From assembly GCA_963823565.1 (NCBI GenBank), contig CAWGLR010000001.1, forward strand, positions 1,116,001 to 1,180,000: a DNA stretch of 64,000 nt. The letters run 5' to 3'. Positions 49,343 through 57,382 of this stretch are shown here, piece by piece (position 1 is the first letter of the stretch; each line of letters begins with the position of its first letter). This DNA comes from RHKX01 sp963823565 (lineage in GTDB: Bacteria > Actinomycetota > Thermoleophilia > Solirubrobacterales > 70-9). Position numbers and translations under genes: made by a program. The notes under the pieces were generated by a model. That model saw only the letters and a list, made by a program, of their open reading frames with translations. It was not told the origin of the DNA and made no database searches.

Positions 49343-50217
49343 CCGGCGGCGACGAGCTCGCGAACCTGCGGCGCCACCTCCCCGGCGTAGCGCCGGATCA
49401 GCTCGGCGTCGTCGGCGGCGAGGACGAAGGTGCTGATCCCGACGCGGAGCGCGAGGTCGGCGAGCCGGTCGGCCCACTCCCCCGGCGTGCCGGAGAGGAA
49501 CCCCGGCCCGCTGCCGAAGTCGCCGCCGACGTTGAGCATTCGCCGCACGTCCGCCGGCCTGCGCCCCGCCTCGGCGGCGGCGGCGTCGATCGTCTCGTTC
49601 ATTCCCGGCAGCTCGTCCACCTCGGCGTAGCCGAGGCTCGGGATCCAGCCGTCCGCCTTGGCGCCGGTGAGGCGCAGCATCCGCGGCTTGTAGGCGCCGA
49701 GCCAGATCTCGACGTCATGGGCGGGCGCGGGGCCGGGCCGGGCGCCGTGGACGCGGTAGTGCTCCCCGTCGACCCGTACCGTCCCGCCGTCGACGTCCCA
49801 GGTCGCTCGGATCACGTCGATCGCCTCGCTCAGCGCGTCGACGCTCTCCCCCGGCGTCCGTCGCGGCCCGCCGGCCGCGGCGACGCCGTCCCAGAACGCG
49901 CCGGCGCCGAGCCCGAGCTCGACCCGGCCGCCGCTCAGCAGGTCGAGCGTCGCGACGCTGCGCGCGAGGACGAACGGTGGCCGCAGCGGCAGGTTGGCGA
50001 CGTTGAGCGCGACCCGCACGGAGCGCGTCTGCGCGGCGACGACCGAGAGCAGCGTCCAGGAGTCGAGGAAGCTCGGCTGGTAGGGGTGGTCCTGGAAGGT
50101 GACGAGGTCGAGGCCGACGACGTCGCAGAGCTGCGCGAGCTCGAGCACCGCGCCGTGCTCGGCGGCGGCGGGCGTGATGAAGACGCCGAACTCGATGTCG
50201 TGGCCGTAGTCGGGCAA
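49225..50217 (-). CDS. LLM-class F420/flavin-dependent oxidoreductase
   Basis: This 330-residue TIM-barrel oxidoreductase has FGVFITPAAAEHGAVLELAQ, DLVTFQDHPYQPSFLDSW, VRVALNVANLPLRPPFVLARSV, LSGGRVELGLGAGAFWDG and APAHDVEIWLGAYKPRMLRLTG, all typical of luciferase-like monooxygenases or F420-dependent reductases. The real family homology ends near residue 290 (VREL); the last 35 Arg/Pro-rich residues are out of frame with the hemerythrin-coding sequence that follows. It probably was or is an LLM-hemerythrin fusion. The HAD gene ends 2 nt before its start. Confidence 0.85.
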   Translation of the reverse strand: MPDYGHDIEFGVFITPAAAEHGAVLELAQLCDVVGLDLVTFQDHPYQPSFLDSWTLLSVVAAQTRSVRVALNVANLPLRPPFVLARSVATLDLLSGGRVELGLGAGAFWDGVAAAGGPRRTPGESVDALSEAIDVIRATWDVDGGTVRVDGEHYRVHGARPGPAPAHDVEIWLGAYKPRMLRLTGAKADGWIPSLGYAEVDELPGMNETIDAAAAEAGRRPADVRRMLNVGGDFGSGPGFLSGTPGEWADRLADLALRVGISTFVLAADDAELIRRYAGEVAPQVRELVAAGRAAADRRRPATGRRSQPRRRRPRRPPSRRRRRPTTGPA

Positions 50218-50219
50218 GC

Positions 50220-51017
50220 TCAGGTCAATCCCAGCAGGCCGGGCAAGTCGGCCACCGAGTCGATCGTCGCGGTCGGCTCGATCCCCGACGCTGTGACCGC
50301 GTCGGCGCGGTACTTGCCGGTCCGCACCAGGACCGAGGCGATGCCCGCATCAAGCCCGCCGCCGACGTCGCCCTCGATGTCGTCGCCGACCATGACCGCG
50401 TTCTCCGCATCGGCGCCGAGGTCGGCGAGCGCGGAGTGGAAGAAGACCGGCGAGGGCTTGCCGATCACCGTCGCCTCGACGCCCGCTCCATACTCCAGCG
50501 CGGCGGCGAAGGCGCCGACATCGAGTGCCAGGCCGTCGGCCCGCCGCCAGTAGCGGTTGTGCTGGAGGGCGACGAGGTCGGCGCCGTCCATCAGTCGCCG
50601 GAACGCGGCGTTGAGCGCGGCGGCGTCGAAGCGTTCGCCGAGGTCGCCGAGCAGGACAGCGTCGGCCGGCTCGTCCGGTGCGGCGGCGTCGAGCTCGATG
50701 AGGTCGGCGGCGAGCGACTCTCCGACCATCAGCGCCACCTTCCCGTACCCGCGCTCGCGGCAATGCGCGACCGCCAGCGCCGCGGGGGTCAGGACGTCGT
50801 CGGTGCCGACCTCGAAGCCCATCCTGCGCAGCCCGGCGACGATCGCCTCGCGCGAGCGCGATGTCGTGTTGGTCAGGAGCCGAACGCCGAGCCCCGCGCC
50901 GCGGAGCCGGTCGAGGGCGCCGGGGGCGCCGGGCAGCGGGTCCTCGCCGACGTGCAGGACCCCGTCGATGTCGAGAAGCGCGGCGGTCGGGTCTTTCGGG
51001 ATCGCGGCGATCCCCAG
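50220..51017 (-). CDS. HAD-IIA family phosphatase (non-canonical start)
   Basis: This 265-residue phosphatase-like protein has the nucleophile LLDIDGVLHVG right at its N-terminus, then LLTNTTSRSREAI, GKPSPVFF (Lys) and MVGDDIEGDVGGGLDAGIAS, so the three HAD motifs of the NagD/PGP-like class IIA are complete. The first Asp lies only about 13 codons after a TAG at 51023, and no ATG, GTG or TTG lies between; CTG at 51017 is the only plausible start. Starting at the ATG at 50822 would remove the catalytic Asp. Either CTG is used or a base error hides the start. Likely substrates are small sugar phosphates. Confidence 0.8.
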   Translation of the reverse strand: MGIAAIPKDPTAALLDIDGVLHVGEDPLPGAPGALDRLRGAGLGVRLLTNTTSRSREAIVAGLRRMGFEVGTDDVLTPAALAVAHCRERGYGKVALMVGESLAADLIELDAAAPDEPADAVLLGDLGERFDAAALNAAFRRLMDGADLVALQHNRYWRRADGLALDVGAFAAALEYGAGVEATVIGKPSPVFFHSALADLGADAENAVMVGDDIEGDVGGGLDAGIASVLVRTGKYRADAVTASGIEPTATIDSVADLPGLLGLT

Positions 51018-51031
51018 AGGCTAGACCGCCG

Positions 51032-52207
51032 TCAGCCGAGCGACGAGAGGCCGGGGCCCGCCGCGACCGGCGCCGGCCCGGGCGTCGCGAGCTCCCGGCG
51101 ATGCAGTGCCCACCAGACCCGGAATGCGTCCTCCGTCTCGCGCAGGTCGACCCCGGTCTCCTCCTCGTAGCGGCGGAGGCGGTAGCGAACGGTGTTGGGG
51201 TGGACGAAGAGCCGCTCGGCGGCGGGGTCGATGCGCATCCCGCAGCAGAGCCACTCGCGGACGCTGGCCAGCAGCTCGGCCCCGCCCGGAAGGGCGGCCA
51301 CGGGATCGACCAGGCGGCGTGCCAGCGCCCCGCCGAGCTCGGGGTCCTCGATGACCGCCGCGTGCAGGCCGGCGCTGACGAGGTCGTGCACGCCGGCGAG
51401 CCCGAATCGCTCCGCGGCTCCGAGGACGCGGCCGGCGGTTCCGTAGGAGGCGGGCAGCTCGGCCGGGAGGCACTCGGGCCCGATCGCGACCAGCTCGAAC
51501 TCCGATCGCGGCAGCTCGCCGCAGGCGAAGCCGACGATCTCGCTGTCGACCGTCGCCGCCAGGCCGATCCGCGCAGGCGCCGCCTCGCCGCGCTCGAGCG
51601 CCTCGTTGACGGCGTCCGCCCGGGACCTTTCCGCTGCCCGGGCCCGGAAGGCCCGATAGCGGGCGAGCGGGTCGAGCGAGAAGGCGACGAACCCCGAGTG
51701 GAGCTCGGACGGGCTGAGCCGCCCGAGGAGCGTGCCGCGGACGAGGGCGGCGCGGCGCTCGCCCTCGCCGTCGCCCTGGGAGTCGCGGCGATGGCCGCTG
51801 GCCGTCGAGACCATCGCCTCGTCGGCGAGCGAGAACGCGTGCTGGAAGAGGTCGAACAGCTCGCCCGGCTCGGCGTCCGTCTGCGCTGCCAGCTCGCGGC
51901 CGTAGGTCGTGGCCTCCTCGATCCCGATGCGCCAGGCCCGCAGAAGGTCGTCGACCGGGACGCCCTGGCGCGCCCGGCGCTCCCCGATCTCCCGCAGCAT
52001 CCGCGCGCTCGGGCCGATCGCGGGACGCTCGCCGTTGACGCGCTGGCGGACGATCATGTCGATCGCCGCCTCGGTGCCCGCTCGCTGCTCGTCGACCGGC
52101 ACGCCGGCGAAGCTCTCGGGCATCTCCTCCCGGATGCGCGTGACCACGCGCTCGGCGAGCTCGGCGCGGCCGTCGAGCAGCCGCTTGAGGAGAGCCTCTA
52201 CCCCCAT
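51032..52207 (-). CDS. PucR/CdaR-family transcriptional regulator
   Basis: This 391-residue protein ends in the PucR helix-turn-helix: ERLFVHPNTVRYRLRRYEEE then DLRETEDAFRVWWAL. The long N-terminal part (LLDGRAELAERVVTRIREE, EQRAGTEAAIDMIVRQRV, DDLLRAWRIGIEEATTYG) is the GGDEF-like/sensor region of such proteins in outline. These regulators often activate neighbouring catabolic genes. The HAD gene follows after 14 nt. An imperfect dyad at 52227-52246 in the divergent promoter region is a possible target. Confidence 0.85.
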   Translation of the reverse strand: MGVEALLKRLLDGRAELAERVVTRIREEMPESFAGVPVDEQRAGTEAAIDMIVRQRVNGERPAIGPSARMLREIGERRARQGVPVDDLLRAWRIGIEEATTYGRELAAQTDAEPGELFDLFQHAFSLADEAMVSTASGHRRDSQGDGEGERRAALVRGTLLGRLSPSELHSGFVAFSLDPLARYRAFRARAAERSRADAVNEALERGEAAPARIGLAATVDSEIVGFACGELPRSEFELVAIGPECLPAELPASYGTAGRVLGAAERFGLAGVHDLVSAGLHAAVIEDPELGGALARRLVDPVAALPGGAELLASVREWLCCGMRIDPAAERLFVHPNTVRYRLRRYEEETGVDLRETEDAFRVWWALHRRELATPGPAPVAAGPGLSSLG

Positions 52208-52226
52208 TTCGCACGACTCTAGTTCG

Positions 52227-52246
52227 TCTTGTGGAAATCAACAAGA
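52227..52246. promoter_or_regulatory. Inverted repeat TCTTGT-N8-ACAAGA in divergent promoter region
   Basis: Perfect 6-bp arms around GGAAATCA lie 20 bp upstream of the PucR ATG and about 100 bp before the secreted protease. The A+T-rich content stands out against the neighbours. Confidence 0.45.
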
Positions 52247-52348
52247 TCACGGCGGTGAATCTGGAACGTCCTACGTTGTGAGTCCAGATATGAGGCGTCA
52301 CCCTTTCCCGGCCCCTGTTCCGCCTTTCACGAAGGTTCTCACCCCAAG

Positions 52349-53158
52349 ATGACCCGACGGTTCCTCGTTCTTCTCGCCGCCCTCGCCTGTGCGGCCCTCC
52401 TGCCCGCCACCGCTTCGGCGTGGGCCCCGGCGTCCGCCCCGGTCCACCCCGGCGTGCAGACCAACACCGAGGGCTCCGGACAGTGCACCTCGAACTTCAT
52501 CTTCCAGGAGGGATCCGACACATACATCGGTCAGGCCGCCCACTGCTCCAGCACGGGCGCCGCGACCGACACGAACGGGTGCACCGCCGCCTCGCTGCCG
52601 CTCGGCACCAAGGTGGACGTCGACGGTGCAACCGTCCGCGGGACCATGGTCTACAACTCGTGGCTGACCATGCAGGCCAACGGCGAGGCCGACGAGGAGA
52701 CCTGCGCCTACAACGACCTCGCGCTGGTCAAGATCGACCCGGCCGACGTGCCGAACGTCAACCCGTCGATCCCGGTCTTCGGCGGGCCCACCGGGATCGG
52801 CACCGCCAAGGCGGGCGATCAGATCTACACCTACGGCAACTCGTCGCTTCGGGGCGGCATCACCCAGCTCAGCCCGAAGAGCGGCGCGGTGGTCGAGGTG
52901 ACGCCGGGAGGCTGGAGCTACAGCCTCTACACCGTGACCCCGGGCATCCCGGGCGACTCGGGCTCGGCGTTCCTGAACTCGACGGGGCAGGCCCTCGGCA
53001 CGCTGAGCACGGTCGCGATCGCGCCGCTGCCGGCGAGCAACGGCGTCGGCGACATCGGCAGGGAGCTCGCCTACGCCCGCGCCAACGGCCACCCCGACCT
53101 GCAACTGGTGAACGGAACGGAGCCGTTCAAGCCCAAGCTCTTCGGCCTGATCGGCTGA
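52349..53158 (+). CDS. Secreted trypsin-like serine protease
   Basis: This 269-residue chymotrypsin-fold protein has a signal peptide (FLVLLAALACAALLPATASA). The triad is His in YIGQAAHCSS (near residue 67), Asp in CAYNDLALVKID and Ser in PGIPGDSGSAFLN (near residue 208). Several cysteines (GQCTSN, AAHCSS, NGCTAA, EETCAY) may form disulfides. It is complete and should be an active exported protease. Two strong hairpins follow it, so it is a single-gene unit. Confidence 0.92.
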   Translation: MTRRFLVLLAALACAALLPATASAWAPASAPVHPGVQTNTEGSGQCTSNFIFQEGSDTYIGQAAHCSSTGAATDTNGCTAASLPLGTKVDVDGATVRGTMVYNSWLTMQANGEADEETCAYNDLALVKIDPADVPNVNPSIPVFGGPTGIGTAKAGDQIYTYGNSSLRGGITQLSPKSGAVVEVTPGGWSYSLYTVTPGIPGDSGSAFLNSTGQALGTLSTVAIAPLPASNGVGDIGRELAYARANGHPDLQLVNGTEPFKPKLFGLIG

Positions 53159-53182
53159 AGGAAGGAACCGGAGACGGGGGCA

Positions 53183-53211
53183 CCCCGCCCGCACCTCACA
53201 GGCGGGCGGGG
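53183..53211 (+). terminator. GC-rich hairpin after the protease gene
   Basis: CCCCGCCCGC and GCGGGCGGGG pair perfectly around a 9-nt loop. A pyrimidine-rich stretch follows. Confidence 0.65.
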
Positions 53212-53240
53212 ACTCCGACCCCCCTCTCCTCTCTCTCCCC

Positions 53241-53273
53241 GGAGGCCCGCGGCACCCCCCGCCGCGGGCCTCC
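53241..53273 (+). terminator. Second, 13-bp terminator hairpin after the protease gene
   Basis: GGAGGCCCGCGGC pairs perfectly with GCCGCGGGCCTCC around ACCCCCC, followed by ACTCCTTTCC. It is one of the strongest hairpins in the window. Confidence 0.8.
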
Positions 53274-53369
53274 ACTCCTTTCCGGGGCCAGGCCGCGGGG
53301 GCCGGGTGCCCGGCGATCCTCCGCTCGCCGGTAGGCTCGCCCCACGGCACCGCACCAGGAGGAGAGACC

Positions 53370-54902
53370 TTGACCGTAACCCCCGCCCCCGAGATCCCCG
53401 ACCAGGACCTCGCGAGCTTCGTCCTCGCCCGCGCATCCGAGCTCGGCGACAAGCCCGCGCTGATCGACGGCCCGACCGGCCGGACGATCACCTACTCCGA
53501 GCTCGACCGGATGACGGCCGCGCTCGCCGGCGCGCTCGCCGGCCGCGGGATCGGCAAGGGCGACGTCGTCGCGATCTACATGCCGAACCTCCCCGAGTAC
53601 GCGGTGATCTTCCACGGGGTGCTGCGCGCCAACGCGACCAACACGACGGCGAACCCCCTCTACACCTCGCACGAGCTCTCCCACCAGCTCGAGGACTCGG
53701 GCGCGAGGATGCTCTTCACGATCCCCGACTTCCTGCCCGCCGCCAAGGAGGCGGCGGCGACGGCCGGTGTCGAGGACATCGTCGTCGTCGGCCCCCCGGG
53801 CGGCGACGAGAAGACGCTCGCGGACCTGCTCGAGGAGGACGCCGACGCGCCCGAGCTCGACATCGACCCGGCCACCGACCTGGCGGTGCTGCCCTACTCG
53901 AGCGGCACCACCGGCCTGCCGAAGGGGGTGATGTTGAGCCATCGCAACCTCGTCGCCAACGTGCTCCAGATCAGCAGCACGATCCCGGTCTCCGAGGAGG
54001 ACAGCTCGATCGGCTGTCTGCCCTTCTTCCACATCTACGGGATGACCGTGATCATGAACATGGGGCTCCGTAACGGCGGGACGATCGTGACGATGCCGCG
54101 GTTCGATCTCGAGCAGTTCCTCGGCCTGATCGAGCAGCGCGGCATCACGATCGTCTACGTGGTGCCGCCGATCGCCCTGGCGCTCGCCAAGCACCCGATG
54201 GTCGAGGGCCGCGACCTCTCGAGCCTGCGGATGATCATGTCGGGAGCCGCCCCGCTCGGGGACGAGCTCGCCAAGGCCGTCGCCGGCCGGGTCGGCACGC
54301 CGACGATCCAGGGCTACGGCATGACCGAGCTCAGCCCGGTCTCCCACGTTGCGCCGATCGACACCCGGAAGGCCGGCTCGATCGGACCGCCGGTGGCCGG
54401 GACCGAGTGCCGGATCGTCGATCCGGAGACGGGCGAGGACGCCGGCCGGGGCGAGCTCTGGGTGCGCGGGCCCCAGGTCATGCTGGGGTACCTCAACAAC
54501 GACGACGCGACGCGGGCGACCATCGACGACGACGGCTGGCTGCACACCGGCGACGTCGCCGAGCAGGACGACGAGGGCTACTACTACATCGTCGACCGCC
54601 TCAAGGAGCTGATCAAGTACAAGGGCTTCCAGGTGCCGCCCGCCGAGCTGGAGGCGGTCCTGCTGGAGCACCCCGCCATCGTCGACTGCGCGGTCATCGG
54701 CGTCCCCGACGAGGAGGCCGGCGAGCTCCCGAAGGGGTTCGTCGTGATCGCCGAGGGCGCCGACGTGAGCGATGGCGAGATCATGGATTTCGTCGCCGAG
54801 CGCGTCTCGCCGCAGAAGAAGATCCGGCTGCTCGAGCGCATCGAGCAGGTCCCGAAGTCGGCGTCGGGGAAGATCCTGCGGCGGGAGCTCGCCGGGCGCT
54901 AG
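53370..54902 (+). CDS. AMP-forming acyl-CoA ligase (4-coumarate-CoA ligase-like)
   Basis: This 510-residue adenylate-forming enzyme shows the P-loop YSSGTTGLPKGVMLSHRN near residue 172, GYGMTELSPVSH, GWLHTGDVAEQDDEGYYYIVDR, and the C-terminal KELIKYKGFQVPP and PKSASGKILRREL with the catalytic Lys. The 4CL pattern suggests an aromatic or medium-chain acid substrate. It has a TTG start with an AGGAGAG ribosome site about 8 nt upstream. The Abi-alpha-like gene follows after 13 nt. Confidence 0.92.
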   Translation: MTVTPAPEIPDQDLASFVLARASELGDKPALIDGPTGRTITYSELDRMTAALAGALAGRGIGKGDVVAIYMPNLPEYAVIFHGVLRANATNTTANPLYTSHELSHQLEDSGARMLFTIPDFLPAAKEAAATAGVEDIVVVGPPGGDEKTLADLLEEDADAPELDIDPATDLAVLPYSSGTTGLPKGVMLSHRNLVANVLQISSTIPVSEEDSSIGCLPFFHIYGMTVIMNMGLRNGGTIVTMPRFDLEQFLGLIEQRGITIVYVVPPIALALAKHPMVEGRDLSSLRMIMSGAAPLGDELAKAVAGRVGTPTIQGYGMTELSPVSHVAPIDTRKAGSIGPPVAGTECRIVDPETGEDAGRGELWVRGPQVMLGYLNNDDATRATIDDDGWLHTGDVAEQDDEGYYYIVDRLKELIKYKGFQVPPAELEAVLLEHPAIVDCAVIGVPDEEAGELPKGFVVIAEGADVSDGEIMDFVAERVSPQKKIRLLERIEQVPKSASGKILRRELAGR

Positions 54903-54915
54903 GAGCGGCGGCGGG

Positions 54916-55755
54916 ATGAGCGACGAGCGAGAGGAGCCCGAGCTGCTCCCCGGACTGAGCGCAGTTCCCCCGCTCGTCCGGCTCGCCGCCGGCGCCTGGT
55001 TTCGCGGCGCGACCTGGGGCGTCGGCCTCGGGGTCGACGCCGCCGAGCGGCTCGGCGAGGCGGCGCTGACGGTCGCCGGGCTCGCCGGGAACGCGGGCGA
55101 GGAGGTCGCGCGGGCGGCCGACGACGTCGTCAACACGCGGACGTCCGGTGAGCGCGGCGAGCGGAAGCGGCGGGAGGGGGCCCGCTCGCTCCGCGAGCGC
55201 GGAGCCGATCTCCTCGACCGGGCCGCCGACGTCGACGACGGCGGGCAGGTGCATCCCGGCTTCGCCCGGATCATCGACCAGCTTGCGCCGGACGAGGCGC
55301 GGATCCTCAAGCTGCTGATCAATGAGGGGCCCCAGGGGATCGTCTACGTCAACAAGGCGGCGCCGTTCGGCTTCGGGGCACGCGAGGTCGCGCGGCGGCT
55401 GTCGATGATCGGCCACGAGGCCGGCTGCCTGCACATCGAGCTGGTCCCCGCCTACCTCGACAACCTCGTCTCCCACGGCCTCGTCGCGATCCGCCGCGAC
55501 GCGCTCGAGGATGAGCTGCCCTACCAGGTGATCGAGGCTCAGCCCGAGGTCATCGCCGCCCTGCGCGAGTCGAGCGGGACGATCTTCCGCGGGCAGATCA
55601 CGCGCCGCAGCGTCCACCTGACCGACTTCGGGCGGACCTTCTGCCAGGTGTGCTTCCCGCCCGAGCACCTGACCGGGGAGTTCGGGGCGATCGAGGTCGG
55701 CGGCGGGCTCGGCGAGGTCGCCGACGTGCCGGCGCCCGAGGCTCCGATCGACTGA
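54916..55755 (+). CDS. Abi-alpha (DUF4393)-like protein
   Basis: This 279-residue protein has an N-terminal Ala/Gly-rich region with a possible amphipathic helix and a C-terminal module: IIDQLAPDEARILKLLINEG, then HIELVPAYLDNLVSHGLVAI and VHLTDFGRTFCQVCFPPE. The 'P-D-E-A-R-I...YLDNLVxxGL...LTxFGxxFxxxC' series matches the DUF4393/Abi-alpha family as I recall it. Some members are linked to abortive infection, but most are of unknown role. No toxin partner is seen. It may be co-transcribed with the acyl-CoA ligase. Confidence 0.65.
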   Translation: MSDEREEPELLPGLSAVPPLVRLAAGAWFRGATWGVGLGVDAAERLGEAALTVAGLAGNAGEEVARAADDVVNTRTSGERGERKRREGARSLRERGADLLDRAADVDDGGQVHPGFARIIDQLAPDEARILKLLINEGPQGIVYVNKAAPFGFGAREVARRLSMIGHEAGCLHIELVPAYLDNLVSHGLVAIRRDALEDELPYQVIEAQPEVIAALRESSGTIFRGQITRRSVHLTDFGRTFCQVCFPPEHLTGEFGAIEVGGGLGEVADVPAPEAPID

Positions 55756-55921
55756 CGGCGGCCGCCGAGATCTCCCTGCGGCCGGTCACGGTGAGAACGT
55801 CAGGGCGATCTGCGAGCTCGAGGTCCGCCCCGAGCAGCGGCGCTTCGTCGCCCCGGCCGCGTTCACGGTCGCCGAGGGCGCGTACGAGGAGGCGTGCGAG
55901 ACGCCGGCGATCTACGAGGGG
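55752..55921 (+). pseudogene. GNAT acetyltransferase remnant (frameshifted, truncated)
   Basis: Between the Abi-alpha-like and GGDEF genes two frames together code for the N-terminal 55 residues of a GNAT protein. The first reads TAAAEISLRPVT, and after a one-base loss near 55792 the second reads ENVRAICELEVRPEQRRFV, then APAAFTVAEGAYEEA and TPAIYEG. The order and wording fit the start of spermidine-type GNATs, but the acetyl-CoA loop and the rest are gone. The expected ATG overlapping the previous stop is CTG (CTGA). No promoter is obvious. Confidence 0.65.
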
Positions 55922-55976
55922 ACGACCCCGCCACCGACGGCTAAAGCTCCGGGGCCGATCTTCCGACGTTCAACCT

Positions 55977-57305
55977 ATGACCGGCCGTTGGCGCGCCGCC
56001 AGTCCGACCGAGGGGATCAGGGATCGCATCCGGCGCCTTCGCGGCGCCCGCGGACTCGCGTCCGACGACGATCTGCACGCGATCCTCAACGGGATCCCGG
56101 CGATGGTCGGCTACTGGGACCGCAATCTGCGCAACCGCATGGCCGACGACGCCTACGTCGGCTACTTCGGCCTCACCCCCGAGCAGATCCGCGGCATGCA
56201 CATCCGCGACGTCCTCGGCCCGGACCTGTTCGCGATGAACCACCCCAACATGCTGCGCGCGCTCGCGGGGGAGGAGCAGACCTTCGACCGCGAGATCCCC
56301 GACCCCCACGGGCGCCGGCGCTACACGCAGGCCTCTTACATCCCGCACCGGATCGGCGGCGAGGTCCGCGGGTTCTTCGTCCTCGTCACCGACATCTCCG
56401 CCCGGCGGGAGGCCGAGCGCAAGCTCGCCAGTGCCGAGCGGCGGTTCCGGACGCTGTTCGAGGCGGCGCCGATCGGCACGTTCCTCGTCTCGCCGGAGGG
56501 CAGGATCACGGACGCGAACGCCGCGGCCGTCGACCTCATGGGCCGCTCCCGCGAGGAGCTCGTCGGCACGCCGACGGCCGAGCTGACCCATCCCGAGGAC
56601 CGCGAGGCGAGCAGGCGGAACCGCGAGCGGCTCGTCAGCGGCGAGATCTCCTCCTACCGGATCGAGAAGCGCTACGTACGCGGTGACGGCACGATCTTCT
56701 GGGCTCAGCTCGACTCGTGTCTCCTCCGCGGCGAGAGCGGCGAGGAGGACGACTTCCTGTTGCTCGGGGAGGTGCAGGACATCACCGCCCGGCGCGCGCG
56801 CCAGGCCGAGCTGGAGCGCCAGGCCAACCAGGACCCGCTGACCGGGCTGCTGAACAGGCGCGCGTGGGAGGAGGCGCTGGAGCGCGAGATCGAGCGCACC
56901 GACCGCTATGGCGGCAGCGCGTCGGTCCTGCTGCTCGACCTCGACCGCTTCAAGGAGGTCAACGACGTCCACGGCCATCAGGCGGGCGACGAGGTGCTCG
57001 AGGTCGTGGCCACCCTGCTGCGACGGCGACTGCGCGAGAGCGACACGATCGCCCGCTACGGCGGGGATGAGTTCGCGGCGATGCTCCCGGAGACGGACGC
57101 GCACCGGGTCGCCGCGGTCAGTCGCGACATCGAGGACGCGATCCGGTCCGCCCACCTCGGCCGCAGCCAGGCGCCGATCACCGCGTCGGTCGGCGCCACC
57201 GCCGTCGAGCGCGGCGACGATCCGGCCGAGGTGATGGCGCGCGCCGACGCGGCGATGTACCGCGCGAAGGAGCTCGCGAAGGCGGCCTCGGAGGTCGCGC
57301 GCTAG
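55977..57305 (+). CDS. PAS-PAS-GGDEF diguanylate cyclase
   Basis: This 442-residue signalling protein has a first PAS domain (about residues 30-140, ILNGIPAMVGYWDRNLRNRM), a second PAS with PAC motif (about 150-270, RFRTLFEAAPIGTFLVSPEG and LGEVQDITARRARQ), and a GGDEF domain (about 275-440). The last has DPLTGLLNRRAWEEAL, LLLDLDRFKEVNDVHGHQ and an intact signature RYGGDEFAAM. An RxxD inhibitory site (RESD) lies five residues before it. All residues for making c-di-GMP are present. No membrane segment, so it is probably a cytoplasmic sensor. Confidence 0.92.
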   Translation: MTGRWRAASPTEGIRDRIRRLRGARGLASDDDLHAILNGIPAMVGYWDRNLRNRMADDAYVGYFGLTPEQIRGMHIRDVLGPDLFAMNHPNMLRALAGEEQTFDREIPDPHGRRRYTQASYIPHRIGGEVRGFFVLVTDISARREAERKLASAERRFRTLFEAAPIGTFLVSPEGRITDANAAAVDLMGRSREELVGTPTAELTHPEDREASRRNRERLVSGEISSYRIEKRYVRGDGTIFWAQLDSCLLRGESGEEDDFLLLGEVQDITARRARQAELERQANQDPLTGLLNRRAWEEALEREIERTDRYGGSASVLLLDLDRFKEVNDVHGHQAGDEVLEVVATLLRRRLRESDTIARYGGDEFAAMLPETDAHRVAAVSRDIEDAIRSAHLGRSQAPITASVGATAVERGDDPAEVMARADAAMYRAKELAKAASEVAR

Positions 57306-57382
57306 GCGCGTTGGCTGCAAGCGCCTCGGCAGCGGGGCCGAGGCGGCGTTCGCGATGGGCGCCGACCGGGCATGATCGGTCG

